A stretch of 64,000 bases of DNA from Butyricimonas virosa. GTDB lineage: Bacteria; Bacteroidota; Bacteroidia; Bacteroidales; Marinifilaceae. Under the pieces are notes generated by a model. It was given only the letters and a program-made list of their open reading frames with translations, ran no database searches and was not told the origin of the DNA. This document shows positions 25,227-34,630 of the stretch, piece after piece. The position numbers were made by a program, and so were the translations under genes. The stretch covers positions 2,294,001-2,358,000 of the forward strand of contig NZ_CP102269.1 in assembly GCF_025148635.1 (NCBI RefSeq). Reading direction: 5' to 3'. How positions within the stretch are numbered: the stretch's first letter is position 1; every line of letters starts with the position of its first letter.

Positions 25227-25919
25227 TTATTCTTGACGCGGATCGATGTATTTTACGGCATCCGCGAAACGACCGTATGATCCGGTTGCTTTTTCGACAG
25301 CTTCTTTGGGATCAATACCTTTTTTCAACATATCAGTGAATTTACCCAAGTGGATGAACTCGTAACCGATAACCTCTCCGTCTTCGTCAAGTCCCATGCG
25401 AGTTACGTATCCCTCGGCCATTTCAAGGTAACGGGTTCCTTTAGCCTTGGTTCCGAACATGGTTCCGACCTGGCTTCTCATGCCCTTACCCAAATCTTCA
25501 AGGCTGGCCCCGATGGGAAGTCCGCCTTCCGAGAAAGCGCTTTGGCTACGACCGTAAACGATTTGCAGGAAGAGTTCGCGCATGGCCGTGTTGATAGCAT
25601 CACAAACGAGATCCGTGTTCAAGGCTTCCAGTAAAGTTTTACCCGGTAAAATCTCGGAGGCCATAGCTGCGGAGTGTGTCATTCCAGAACAACCGATTGT
25701 CTCGATCAATGCTTCTTCGATAATCCCGTCCTTGATGTTCAGGGTCAATTTGCAGGCTCCCTGTTGCGGGGCGCACCAGCCGATACCGTGAGTCAATCCT
25801 GAAATGTCTTTGATCTCTTTAGAACGAACCCATTTCCCCTCTTCTGGGATAGGTGCCGGACCATGATTCGGTCCTTTTTTCACAACACACATGTGTTGTA
25901 CTTCATGTGAGTAAATCAT
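25227..25919 (-). CDS. NifU-like iron-sulfur cluster scaffold family protein
   Basis: A 230-residue protein with a NifU/IscU-like core: GIGWCAPQQGACKLTL (C49, C56) and IETIGCSGMTHSAAMASE (C77). These cysteines could hold a nascent Fe-S cluster, as in IscU-type scaffolds, but the C-terminal half (GYVTRMGLDEDGEVIGYEFI and beyond) is not part of classical IscU. The frame extends upstream to 25988, but MIYSHEVQHMCVV (ATG 25919) begins the conserved sequence. It is followed by the GGGtGRT gene on the same strand with an AT-rich repeat between them; the pairing recurs in other anaerobes as I know the family. The role is probably linked to metal-cluster or redox chemistry, unproven. Confidence 0.75.
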   Translation of the reverse strand: MIYSHEVQHMCVVKKGPNHGPAPIPEEGKWVRSKEIKDISGLTHGIGWCAPQQGACKLTLNIKDGIIEEALIETIGCSGMTHSAAMASEILPGKTLLEALNTDLVCDAINTAMRELFLQIVYGRSQSAFSEGGLPIGASLEDLGKGMRSQVGTMFGTKAKGTRYLEMAEGYVTRMGLDEDGEVIGYEFIHLGKFTDMLKKGIDPKEAVEKATGSYGRFADAVKYIDPRQE

Positions 25920-25976
25920 TGTTTTTGTTTTTTGTTGATATATTGTTAAATACCTTGCTTTTGTTTTAAAACCGGG

Positions 25977-25984
25977 CAAAATTA
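25977..25984 (-). promoter_or_regulatory. Candidate -7 element for the NifU-like/GGGtGRT operon
   Basis: On the reverse strand this reads TAATTTTG followed by C, matching TAnnTTTGC, about 58 nt before the NifU-like start. No clear TTTG at -33. Confidence 0.45.
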
Positions 25985-26111
25985 ACACATTTGTTTTGGA
26001 TAAAAAACATCTTATAAAACATAAAATCGTGCATACGTTTGCATGACAAGGTGTTGTGATATAATGTATTACTGATGGGATTCCGATAGGGAGGAAATAA
26101 TGATTGTTATG

Positions 26112-26143
26112 TTTGGCTTTTTGTTGCTTTATGCCTAATTTTG
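26112..26143 (+). promoter_or_regulatory. Promoter of alkaline phosphatase
   Basis: TTTG at 26112-26115 and TAATTTTG at 26136-26143, 20 nt apart, an exact match to the Bacteroidetes consensus and spacing. The start codon follows 19 nt later. No phosphate-box motif was recognised. Confidence 0.75.
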
Positions 26144-26162
26144 AGGAATAAAATGTAAGAGG

Positions 26163-27560
26163 ATGAAAAAGTTGTTATTTATTTGGCTTGTTGGAGTGTT
26201 GGTTTTCTTTTTCGAAAGTTGTAATGAGGCCCGGCAGGCAAAGTACGTGTTCTATTTTATCGGTGACGGCATGGGGGTGAATCAGGTGAACGGGACAGAA
26301 ATGTATTTGGCCGAACTGGATAGTGTTGTCGGGGTGAAAGGGTTGAATTTTGCCAGTTTCCCGATTCGCAATTATGTAACGACTTATTCTTCTTATAATG
26401 GTGTTACTTGTTCTGCTGCCGCTGGAACAGCCTTGGCTACCGGGGAGAAGACAAAGAATAACACGATCGGGATGGATAAGGATCAGAAGGAACCTTTATA
26501 CAGTGTTGCCGTGCGGGCAAAAGAGGCCGGACGTAAAGTAGGGATTATTACCAGTGTCGGGATGAATCATGCAACTCCGGCAGCGTTTTACGGGCATCAA
26601 CCTCGGCGGACGATGTATTTCGAGTTGGGGAAAGATGCTATCAGGACCGGGTTTGATTTATATGGCGGTGGAGGTATTATTCAATCCGTATCCCCGAAAG
26701 ATTCTGCGAATCTTTTTGATTTGTTGCATGAGTCGGGATATTTGGTCGTTCGGGGAAACGAGATGTTTCGGGAAAAAATGGTCGAGTCGTCTAAATTGGT
26801 TGTTATTCAAGGCGGTCCCCAGACGACGTTACCATACGCGATAGACCGGGAAGAGGATGACCTCACGTTAAGTCAGATGACAGAAGGGGCGATTGAATTT
26901 TTAAACCGGGGAAAGGAGGGCTTTTTCCTGATGGTGGAAGGTGGTTTGATTGATTACGCTTGTCATGTGAATGATGCAGCCACGACTTTTCGAGAAGTGG
27001 TAGATTTTGCTGATGCGGTACAAAAAGCATACGAGTTTTATTTGAAACATCCGGACGAGACATTGATCGTGGTTACTGCCGATCACGAGACGGGAGGGAT
27101 CGTTCTCGGGACTGGCTCGTATCAATTGAATCTTCGGGTATTGGAGAATCAGAGGGTGTCTCTGGAGAAATTGACTCGTGAAATTCGGGAATTACGAGAT
27201 ATGAAGAGTAATCAGGTGGAGTGGGAGAATGTACAGGAAGTTCTGGCGAAGAATTTAGGTTTTTGGAACATGGTGAATTTATCAACGGAAGACGAACAGG
27301 CCTTGAAAAATTGTTATCGGGAAACATTCTCGGGCAAGACCGTTGAAATGGTTAAAAATTTGTATTCGGAGAATGAGCCGATCGCTCAATTGTCCATCAA
27401 TATACTGAATCGTCTTGCCAAGATTAGTTGGGCTAGTGGGGGACATTCGGCAGGTGTTGTTCCGGTATATGCTATCGGTGTTGGTGCGGAACGGTTTAAT
27501 GGACGTTTGGATAACACGGATATTCCTAAAATAATTAGGGCTTTAGCGAAATACGAATAA
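26163..27560 (+). CDS. Alkaline phosphatase, lipoprotein
   Basis: PhoA-superfamily phosphomonoesterase of 465 residues, exported as a lipoprotein (lipobox FFFESC, C20). Metal and catalytic motifs are visible: FIGDGMGVNQ (metal ligand D35), TCSAAAGTALATG with nucleophile S84, EGGLIDYACHVND (metal ligands) and VTADHETGG (Asp-His zinc ligands). A final His ligand is likely in SWASGGHSAGVVPVYAIG. It hydrolyses phosphate esters outside the inner membrane with two zinc ions and one magnesium. It is a single gene with a strong promoter directly upstream, and length is normal. Confidence 0.93.
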   Translation: MKKLLFIWLVGVLVFFFESCNEARQAKYVFYFIGDGMGVNQVNGTEMYLAELDSVVGVKGLNFASFPIRNYVTTYSSYNGVTCSAAAGTALATGEKTKNNTIGMDKDQKEPLYSVAVRAKEAGRKVGIITSVGMNHATPAAFYGHQPRRTMYFELGKDAIRTGFDLYGGGGIIQSVSPKDSANLFDLLHESGYLVVRGNEMFREKMVESSKLVVIQGGPQTTLPYAIDREEDDLTLSQMTEGAIEFLNRGKEGFFLMVEGGLIDYACHVNDAATTFREVVDFADAVQKAYEFYLKHPDETLIVVTADHETGGIVLGTGSYQLNLRVLENQRVSLEKLTREIRELRDMKSNQVEWENVQEVLAKNLGFWNMVNLSTEDEQALKNCYRETFSGKTVEMVKNLYSENEPIAQLSINILNRLAKISWASGGHSAGVVPVYAIGVGAERFNGRLDNTDIPKIIRALAKYE

Positions 27561-27665
27561 TAACTTGATTAACATTGTTTGTTTTTTATTAAGTATTGTT
27601 GGGTGGCGTGATGTCGTTGAATTTAATTTCTTTATCAGTTTTATTTCGTCAATAAAATTGATAGA

Positions 27666-28220
27666 ATGGAAAAGCGAGAGATTACTGGTGTACAAGGTCA
27701 AGTTAACAATATTGAGGTAATATTCAAAGAGTATTACGGCTCTCTTTGTTATTTCGCTTCCCGGTTCTTGAAGGACGAGGAGGTGATAGAGGATCTTGTA
27801 CAAGATGTTTTTATTACTCTGTTGGAGAAAAAAATGTTTTTCCAATCCGAAGTCCATTTGAAGAACTTCTTGTATTTATCTATTCGAAACTCTTGTTTAA
27901 ATTATATCCGTAGTACTCGTTCTAAGGATCGATACATTGCTTCATTGGCTTATGAAGAGCAGGCTGAAAATTTTGAGGAAAGTATTATTTTGACTGAAAT
28001 CCATCGGGAATTGGCTGCTGCTGTTGAGAAATTACCGGAGGAGTGTCGGAAAGTATTTCAGCTTTGTTATTTTCAAGGGTTGGATAATGAAAGTGCCGCA
28101 CAAGAACTAGGTTTGAGTGTTAACACGGTAAAAGCGCAAAAAGCCCGCGGGAAAAAAATTTTAAGAGAAAATTTGAAAGATATTCTCTCATTGTTAATGT
28201 TGCTAAATCCTTTATTCTGA
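27666..28220 (+). CDS. ECF RNA polymerase sigma factor, locus 2
   Basis: ECF sigma factor of 184 residues. Region 2 is FKEYYGSLCYFASRFLKDEEVIEDLVQDVFITLLEKK (about 22-58), followed by LYLSIRNSCLNYIRSTRSKDR. Region 4 is LPEECRKVFQLCYFQGLDNESAAQELGLSVNTVKAQKARGKK (about 120-162). It is followed at 110 nt by its FecR partner, then SusC/SusD. It is expected to direct transcription of the SusC-to-peptidase operon once FecR is signalled. No clear housekeeping promoter was seen upstream. Confidence 0.93.
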   Translation: MEKREITGVQGQVNNIEVIFKEYYGSLCYFASRFLKDEEVIEDLVQDVFITLLEKKMFFQSEVHLKNFLYLSIRNSCLNYIRSTRSKDRYIASLAYEEQAENFEESIILTEIHRELAAAVEKLPEECRKVFQLCYFQGLDNESAAQELGLSVNTVKAQKARGKKILRENLKDILSLLMLLNPLF

Positions 28221-28330
28221 GGGATGATGAGGTATGTGATAATTTAGGAATAAGGAGTAAATCGTATTTTTTTTTGAAAAAATGAGATTCCGTTTAATCC
28301 TTTTGGGGGTGGGTCGTGTAATAATAGTGT

Positions 28331-29503
28331 ATGAAAAATAATAGCAACACATATCTGTATGACATTGCCGCAATAATATTAGCGTATTTGCGGAATGAAA
28401 TAGATGAGGAAGGACAACAAAAGCTGAATGCATGGTTGAAAGAGTCCGATTCTCATGAAGCTCTTTTCGTCCGGATTCTGGATGAAAAGATGCAATATGA
28501 AGATATTCAAAAAATATTATCTTATAATGCAGGTGGCGCCTGGCAGGTTGTGAAACAAAAAGCAGCCCAGAGAAAAAGAAGAAAGCATTTGATGAGGATA
28601 TATCAAATTGCGGCTGTTGTGGTGGTTGTTTTGGGAGTAGCAATGACTTTCTTTTTAAAAGAGGAAACTGCGGTTGTTCCGGTAGTTAAGGTAGAGAATA
28701 TTACTCCGGGACGTTCTATTGCTAAATTAACTGTAGCATCTGGAGATGTTTATCATTTGGATTCGTTGAAGCAGGTCGATTTGGCGGTTTCTTTGGCGGC
28801 AAATGATGGGAAAGAGGTCGTTTTTACCGATCGGCAATTAGCGGAAAATGTAAAGGAAATAAGATATAATAAGATTGAGATTCCGAGAGGAGGAGAATAT
28901 AAAATTACGTTAGGGGATGGGACCCGAGTGTATTTGAACGCACAAACGGAACTGCGTTTTCCCGAAAGTTTTGCTAATAGTGAGCAACGTTTGGTGTATC
29001 TATCGGGGGAGGCTTATTTTGAAGTCGCTAAAAATCAGTCGAAACCTTTTATTGTGCAATGTCGGGATTATGCGGTGAAAGTTTTGGGAACATCGTTCAA
29101 CGTGAATAGTTATGAGGATGATAAGACTTCTAAAACGACGTTAGCTACGGGTAAGGTCGAAATTAATATGGGAGGAAAATTAACTATTCTAAAGCCTGGT
29201 CATCAGGCGATTATAAAAGATGGGAAGGTGAGCGTGGAGGAGGTTGATGTGGAAGTGTATACGACTTGGATGTACGAGAATTTCCGGTTCAAAAGTGAGA
29301 GTGTTCAGGAAATTATGACGAAACTTTCCCGTTGGTATGCGGTTGATGTGTTTTACATGAACGAGTCCGTCAAGAATTATCATTTTACCGGATACTTACC
29401 TCGTTATGCCAAGATTACCGATGTGTTGGAATTATTGAGTTTAACAACAAATATAAAATTTGATGTGAAAGGTAGAACTGTGACAGTGATGGAGAAGTTG
29501 TGA
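28331..29503 (+). CDS. FecR family anti-sigma / sensor protein, locus 2
   Basis: A 390-residue inner-membrane protein. The N-terminal cytoplasmic anti-sigma segment covers about 1-90, the single span is YQIAAVVVVVLGVAMTFFL (about 97-115), and the periplasmic FecR domain includes IEIPRGGEYKITLGDGTRVYLNAQTELRFP and LVYLSGEAYFEVAKNQSKPF. The C-terminal DUF4974/STN-like domain (LSRWYAVDVFYMNESVKNYHFTGYLPRY) is the part expected to contact the STN domain of SusC. It is closely similar to the locus 3 FecR. A hairpin separates it from SusC. Confidence 0.93.
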   Translation: MKNNSNTYLYDIAAIILAYLRNEIDEEGQQKLNAWLKESDSHEALFVRILDEKMQYEDIQKILSYNAGGAWQVVKQKAAQRKRRKHLMRIYQIAAVVVVVLGVAMTFFLKEETAVVPVVKVENITPGRSIAKLTVASGDVYHLDSLKQVDLAVSLAANDGKEVVFTDRQLAENVKEIRYNKIEIPRGGEYKITLGDGTRVYLNAQTELRFPESFANSEQRLVYLSGEAYFEVAKNQSKPFIVQCRDYAVKVLGTSFNVNSYEDDKTSKTTLATGKVEINMGGKLTILKPGHQAIIKDGKVSVEEVDVEVYTTWMYENFRFKSESVQEIMTKLSRWYAVDVFYMNESVKNYHFTGYLPRYAKITDVLELLSLTTNIKFDVKGRTVTVMEKL

Positions 29504-29508
29504 AAACC

Positions 29509-29538
29509 ATAAAGCCGAAGCTGCAACTCCGGCTTTAT
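29509..29538. terminator. Hairpin between FecR and SusC, locus 2
   Basis: ATAAAGCCG (29509-29517) pairs perfectly with CGGCTTTAT (29530-29538) two nt after the FecR stop. There is no T-run on the plus strand, so it may be an attenuator or RNA-stability element more than a full terminator. A comparable hairpin is found at the same place in locus 3. Confidence 0.55.
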
Positions 29539-29703
29539 AAAAAATGTGTACTAAAATAAACCCCAAGGGGATTTCACAAATATAAAACTTTTTCTCCACA
29601 AACAAAATGATGTGTTTCAAACAATGAAAAATAATTTCGTTGAAGAACTGTGTTATGTATAAATTTTTCGAGTTTTAATAAACATCAATTGCTTGGATTG
29701 AAG

Positions 29704-29723
29704 GCAGATTCACGAGAATCTGC
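29704..29723 (+). promoter_or_regulatory. Perfect 8-bp hairpin in the SusC leader, locus 2
   Basis: GCAGATTC and GAATCTGC pair around ACGA, 18 nt before the SusC ATG at 29742 and just before the purine-rich AGGAAG. Its position suggests an effect on ribosome access or transcript stability. Confidence 0.5.
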
Positions 29724-29741
29724 TGGAAAGTCCAGGAAGAT

Positions 29742-32700
29742 GTGTGCAAAAATGACCTAAATAAATTATCGATGAGAAGAAAAATTAAAAACTGGGTGAG
29801 CAGGTGTAGCAAGTTGTCATTAGGCTGCAAACTAATGATGGTGTTGTTACTATTTACACATTTTGCGTTTTCAAGTGAAAATGCGTTTGGCCAACAGACT
29901 ATTACTGTACAGTTTGAAAAGCAATCGTTGAGTGAAGTGCTAAGTGTACTAAAACAAAAGACATCTTTCGAGTTCTTGTATAACGATGAGGAAATCAAAA
30001 GTGTCACGAATATCACTCGCTCTTTCACGAATGCATCTATACAGGATGTTCTGAAATCTTGCCTTACGGGGACTAAGTACAGTTTTAAGATCGTGGATAA
30101 CCTGATCGTGATAACTCCGGATGATAAAAAGAAAGACGGGGTTGAGAAATTCGTTGTGAAAGGTAAGGTCGTTGATGATGCCGGACAGACGTTGCCTGGG
30201 GTAACGATCTTGTTGAAAGGAACTACGATTGGTGTGGTGACGGATATTGACGGGAAGTTTAAGATGGAGTTGCCGAAACAGGATTCTTTGATCTTGATCT
30301 TCTCTTTCGTGGGTATGGAAACCCAGCATTTAGATGTTAATAAGATGAAGGATCTGAGTAAAGAAGTAACCGTTCGCATGAAAGCAGACGTGACGGAGAT
30401 GGATGAGGTGGTGGTGACCGGATACGGGCAGATCAAGAAACAAAGTTTTACGGGGAGCTCTGTGACAGTGAAAAAAGAAGATTTGTTGAAAGTTTCACAA
30501 ACAAATGTAATTGCAGCTTTGCAGACTTTTGATCCTTCTTTTCGTATTGCCACGAATAATCAATGGGGATCAGATCCGAATGCGATGCCTGAAATGTATA
30601 TTCGTGGACGTTCCGGTATTGGAGTGAAAGAATTGGATCCGAATTACACAACGAAAGGTAATTTGGAGAATAACCCGAACTTACCGACGTTTATCATGGA
30701 TGGGTTTGAGGTAGATGTACAGAAAGTGTACGATATGGACCCGAACCGGATTGAGAGTATCACAATTTTGAAAGATGCCGCTGCGACGGCCATGTATGGA
30801 TCCCGTGCAGCTAACGGTGTGGTGGTCATCACGACAGTAGCCCCGAAACCGGGTGAGGTGACGGTTACTTATTCTTTGACAGGTGGAGTGACTTTCCCGG
30901 ATTTATCGGATTATAATTTAGCTAATGCAGAGGAAAAGTTGGAAATTGAACGTCTCGCAGGGCTGTATGATCCTGAAGAAGGAGCCACAAGTATCAGTAA
31001 ACAGGATTCTTATTGGAGAAGGTATAAGAATATTGCAGAAGGAGCAGATACGGATTGGATTTCAAAGCCGTTGAGAAATGCGGTCACTCATAAACACAGT
31101 CTGTATATTGAAGGTGGAAATTCGGATTTGCGTTATGCGTTGGATGCTTCTTTTAACGGAGATAATGGCGTGATGAAAAAATCTTATAGAAATAGAACCG
31201 GAGTCGGTTTTTCAGTGGATTATCGTTTGAAAAACTTCCAAGTAAAGAATTATATTTCTTATGGTTATGTAAAAGCTCAGGAATCTCCGTACGGTTCTTT
31301 TAGTGATTATACCACGTTATTACCTTATGACCGTTGTTTTAATGAAGACGGTTCTATGAGGAAAAAGTTACAATTTACTCAAATTAAAGGTCAGAGCGCC
31401 TTGAATCCTTTGTATGAGGCTAGTTTGCATAGTTATGATTACGACAAGTATGATGAGATTATTGATAATGTCAGCGTGAATTGGTTTATCAATGACTATC
31501 TGTCAATGAAAGGCCAATTCAGTGTTACCAAACAATTTACAAAAGGAGAACGTTTTGTTGATCCTGAGTCCAATAAGTCATCAACCCAAGCCAGTTCCAA
31601 TGAGTTGCTGACAGGTGATTTGTACGTGGACAAAGGTGAAAGAACTATGTGGGATGCTCAAGCATTTTTATATTACCAACAGTCGATAGCCAAGAATAAT
31701 ATAAATTTGTCTGTGGGATTTAATGCTACTTCTGATTTTACGGAAAGTACGTCCACTCATTATCGTGGATTTCCTTCAGGAGAATTTCATTCTTCTAACT
31801 ATGCGGCAGAAGTCGTGGATAAACCGATAAAATCACAGAGTCAGACTCGTTTGTTCGGTATGATTGCCAGCTTGAACTACACGTATAATGATATTTATTT
31901 GTTGGATGCTTCTGCCCGTTTTGACGGTTCTTCTGAATTTGGTTCTAATCAGAAATGGGCCCCTTTCTGGTCGGGAGGTTTGGGTATCAATATTCATAAT
32001 TACGGATTTATGCAGAATAATGGTATCTTTAATCAATTGAAAATACGTGCATCTTATGGACAGACCGGTAAGGTGAATTTCCCATCTTATTCGGCAATTA
32101 CGACTTACGAGGCTCAATTTGATGAATGGTATGTTACGGGATATGGTGTTAAATTAAAAGCTCTTGGAAATAAAGATTTATCTTGGGAGAAGACGAATAC
32201 GTTCAATATCGGGTTGGATATGCAGGTATGGAATGAACGTGTGACTTTTAGTGCGGAATGGTATAATAAGAAAACAATTGATTTGATTACGGACGTAACC
32301 GTGCCGACTTCTTCCGGTTTTGCTTCTTATAAAGATAATATGGGGGAAATTCGGAATAGAGGATACGAATTTAATATTCGAGCCAATATTATCCAAAGAA
32401 ATGATTTGTTGTTTGCTTTGTGGGGAAATTTCGCTCATAATAAGAATAAAATTGTAAAGATTTCGGATGCGTTGAAGGCTTATAACGAACAGGTTGATGC
32501 ATTCTATAATGACCCAGCTAATAACAATGTGGCAGAGGTGAAGACCAAATATGAAGAAGGTGGATCTACGACGTCTATTTTTGCTATGCGTTCTTTAGGT
32601 ATAGATCCGGCAAATGGTCAAGAATTGTTTATCACCCGAAATGGAGTTATTACTCACGAGTGGAGTGGGGCCGATCAGGTGATTGTTGGTAATACGGAAC

Positions 32701-33155
32701 CCAAGGGACAAGGATCATTCGGTTTTAATGCTTCCTATAAAAACTTTTCGCTATTTGCTTCTTTCATGTACGAGTTTGGTGGGCAGGAGTATAACTCCAC
32801 CTTAGTGAGTAAGGTGGAGAATGCGGATATTCAATATAGTAATGTGGATAAGCGTGTGTTGACGGATCGTTGGCAGAAACCGGGAGATGTTACTCCATTG
32901 AAAGATATTAAAGATCGTTCAACAACAACGAAACCTTCTTCTCGTTTCGTGCAAGATAATAACGTGCTTTCATTGAATGCATTGACTTTGAGTTATGATT
33001 TCGATACTCAATTGATCAAAAAAATAGGATTGAATGTGTTGAGATTAGAGGTGAGTACGAATGATTTGTTGCGTTTCTCTTCAATCAAACAGGAGAGGGG
33101 TACAAGTTATCCGTATGCCAAGACCGTGAATTTTACGTTGAGAGCAAGCTTTTAA
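29742..33155 (+). CDS. SusC/RagA-type TonB-linked outer membrane protein with STN domain, locus 2
   Basis: TonB-dependent outer-membrane transporter of 1137 residues. Signal segment KLMMVLLLFTHFAFSSENAFG (about 30-50), STN domain (ITVQFEKQSLSEVLSVLKQK to NLIVITPDD, about 53-125), carboxypeptidase-regulatory-like domain (VKGKVVDDAGQTLPGVTILLKG), plug (MDEVVVTGYGQIKKQSFTGS, then ILKDAAATAMYGSRAANGVVVITT) and barrel. ATG 29742 has AGGAAG right before it; ATG 29772 is an alternative. It is strongly similar to the locus 3 SusC across the plug (both share NQWGSDPNA, PEMYIRGRSGIGVKELD and KVYDMDPNRIES), so they are paralogues. With the downstream S9 peptidases the likely ligand is a peptide, which is inference. 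Confidence 0.95.
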   Translation: MCKNDLNKLSMRRKIKNWVSRCSKLSLGCKLMMVLLLFTHFAFSSENAFGQQTITVQFEKQSLSEVLSVLKQKTSFEFLYNDEEIKSVTNITRSFTNASIQDVLKSCLTGTKYSFKIVDNLIVITPDDKKKDGVEKFVVKGKVVDDAGQTLPGVTILLKGTTIGVVTDIDGKFKMELPKQDSLILIFSFVGMETQHLDVNKMKDLSKEVTVRMKADVTEMDEVVVTGYGQIKKQSFTGSSVTVKKEDLLKVSQTNVIAALQTFDPSFRIATNNQWGSDPNAMPEMYIRGRSGIGVKELDPNYTTKGNLENNPNLPTFIMDGFEVDVQKVYDMDPNRIESITILKDAAATAMYGSRAANGVVVITTVAPKPGEVTVTYSLTGGVTFPDLSDYNLANAEEKLEIERLAGLYDPEEGATSISKQDSYWRRYKNIAEGADTDWISKPLRNAVTHKHSLYIEGGNSDLRYALDASFNGDNGVMKKSYRNRTGVGFSVDYRLKNFQVKNYISYGYVKAQESPYGSFSDYTTLLPYDRCFNEDGSMRKKLQFTQIKGQSALNPLYEASLHSYDYDKYDEIIDNVSVNWFINDYLSMKGQFSVTKQFTKGERFVDPESNKSSTQASSNELLTGDLYVDKGERTMWDAQAFLYYQQSIAKNNINLSVGFNATSDFTESTSTHYRGFPSGEFHSSNYAAEVVDKPIKSQSQTRLFGMIASLNYTYNDIYLLDASARFDGSSEFGSNQKWAPFWSGGLGINIHNYGFMQNNGIFNQLKIRASYGQTGKVNFPSYSAITTYEAQFDEWYVTGYGVKLKALGNKDLSWEKTNTFNIGLDMQVWNERVTFSAEWYNKKTIDLITDVTVPTSSGFASYKDNMGEIRNRGYEFNIRANIIQRNDLLFALWGNFAHNKNKIVKISDALKAYNEQVDAFYNDPANNNVAEVKTKYEEGGSTTSIFAMRSLGIDPANGQELFITRNGVITHEWSGADQVIVGNTEPKGQGSFGFNASYKNFSLFASFMYEFGGQEYNSTLVSKVENADIQYSNVDKRVLTDRWQKPGDVTPLKDIKDRSTTTKPSSRFVQDNNVLSLNALTLSYDFDTQLIKKIGLNVLRLEVSTNDLLRFSSIKQERGTSYPYAKTVNFTLRASF

Positions 33156-33170
33156 TAAAAAAGATGAGTT

Positions 33171-34619
33171 ATGAAAATGAATAGATTACTACTTATATGT
33201 ATATTACCGGTATTGTTTTCAGCATGTAATAGCTGGCTGGATGTACAACCGGAAGAACAAATCAGTGAGGACGAGGTTTTTTCTACCGGTAATGGTTATC
33301 GGAATGTATTGAACGGGGTGTATAAATCATTGTCCGGAGTAAATATGTATGGCCGGGAGATGACTTGGGGCTTGATGGATGTGTTAGCTCAATGTTATAA
33401 TGTATCAAATATACCGTCTGAGTATCCGGGAAGGCAGTATAAGGAAGGGGCTGCCTTTTACGATTATGAATACACTGATTTTCATAAATTGCCTCAGGCA
33501 ATTTGGGAAGAAGGATATAATGCTGTAGCCAATTGTAATAACTTGATCGCCCATGCTCGTCATGCAGACCCGGATTTATTTGAACTTAAAGAATCTGAAA
33601 GAGCGTTATTGGAAGGCGAAGCGTTGGCATTACGTGCTTTTATTCAATTTGATATGTTACGAATTTTTGCTCCGGCACCGGTGACTTCTCCTAAAGGAAC
33701 TTATATCCCGTATATTAAAAGTTATCCGGAAGTACTGTCAGTGAAGTTGTCCGTAGAGGAGTGCATGGAGAATGTTATACAGGATTTGGAAGATGCAAGA
33801 AAGTTAGTTTATAAATATGATTCTATTGATATAAGTAAATTAAGGATTGCAGAGCGTTTTAGTGGCCCTATTGGTGAACGCTTTTTCTATTATAGGGGAT
33901 TCAGAATGAATTATTATGCTATTTCCGGTATTTTGGCTCGGGCATATTTGTATAATAATCAGCCTAATGAAGCATACCGGGTTGCAAAAGAAATTATTGA
34001 TTTCCAGAATAGTACGAGGTATTATAATTTTACTTCGGCAAGTAAGATGGCAAACGGGAATTTGAAATTTTACGATGATATTTTGTGCGGTTTTTATTCA
34101 ACAAAGTTAACCGATTGGGACAAGGCGCTAAATGATGTGGTTGATGCAGATGGTGGGCAGTTGTTTATGGTAGTCAAAGAGGTGGATAATTTGTTTAATG
34201 GTGAAACGGATGACTATCGTAAAAGATACCAATTGAGTGCGGTGAATCGTTTGATGAAGTATGCTTATCAAAACAATGCAACATCAGAAGGAATATTGAG
34301 TTCGAATTTGATCCCGATTATTCGTATGAGTGAGATCTATTATATTGCAGCAGAGGCTTGTTTTGATAAAGACCCGTCTGAGGCAATTGATTATTTGATG
34401 CAAGTGAAAAAGGGACGTAATCTGAGAAATGTTGATTTATCAGGAATCACATTAAAGTCTGATTTTATGGATAGATTAATTTCAGATGCCCGTCGGGAAT
34501 TTTTGGGTGAAGGACAGATATTCTTTATGTTTAAACGATTGAATCAGTCCGTGCCGACTGTTAGTAATTGGAAATCAGAGAATTTTATTTTAGATGTGCC
34601 GGATAGTGAGAATATTTAA
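33171..34619 (+). CDS. RagB/SusD family nutrient-uptake lipoprotein, locus 2
   Basis: Surface substrate-binding lipoprotein of 482 residues, partner of the SusC 15 nt upstream. The signal peptide ends at the lipobox LFSAC, giving mature CNSWLDVQPEE. SusD features include GYRNVLNGVYKSLSG near the start, AVANCNNLIAHARHADPD, LLEGEALALRAFIQFDMLRIFAPAP (about 144-168) and the C-terminal RREFLGEGQIFFMFKRLN. The nearly identical layout and motifs in the locus 3 SusD (NCNNLIANAEEADP, GEAYALRAFLHFDMLRLFAP) show the two are paralogues. A second ATG at 33177 is possible. Confidence 0.94.
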   Translation: MKMNRLLLICILPVLFSACNSWLDVQPEEQISEDEVFSTGNGYRNVLNGVYKSLSGVNMYGREMTWGLMDVLAQCYNVSNIPSEYPGRQYKEGAAFYDYEYTDFHKLPQAIWEEGYNAVANCNNLIAHARHADPDLFELKESERALLEGEALALRAFIQFDMLRIFAPAPVTSPKGTYIPYIKSYPEVLSVKLSVEECMENVIQDLEDARKLVYKYDSIDISKLRIAERFSGPIGERFFYYRGFRMNYYAISGILARAYLYNNQPNEAYRVAKEIIDFQNSTRYYNFTSASKMANGNLKFYDDILCGFYSTKLTDWDKALNDVVDADGGQLFMVVKEVDNLFNGETDDYRKRYQLSAVNRLMKYAYQNNATSEGILSSNLIPIIRMSEIYYIAAEACFDKDPSEAIDYLMQVKKGRNLRNVDLSGITLKSDFMDRLISDARREFLGEGQIFFMFKRLNQSVPTVSNWKSENFILDVPDSENI

Positions 34620-34630
34620 TAGCTGGGATT

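Noticed and set aside
30000..33000. Inverted duplication of loci 2 and 3 as a possible site for DNA inversion.
   Set aside because: Similarity is clear at protein level but the nucleotide sequences differ widely, with no long identical stretch seen, so frequent recombination is unlikely.
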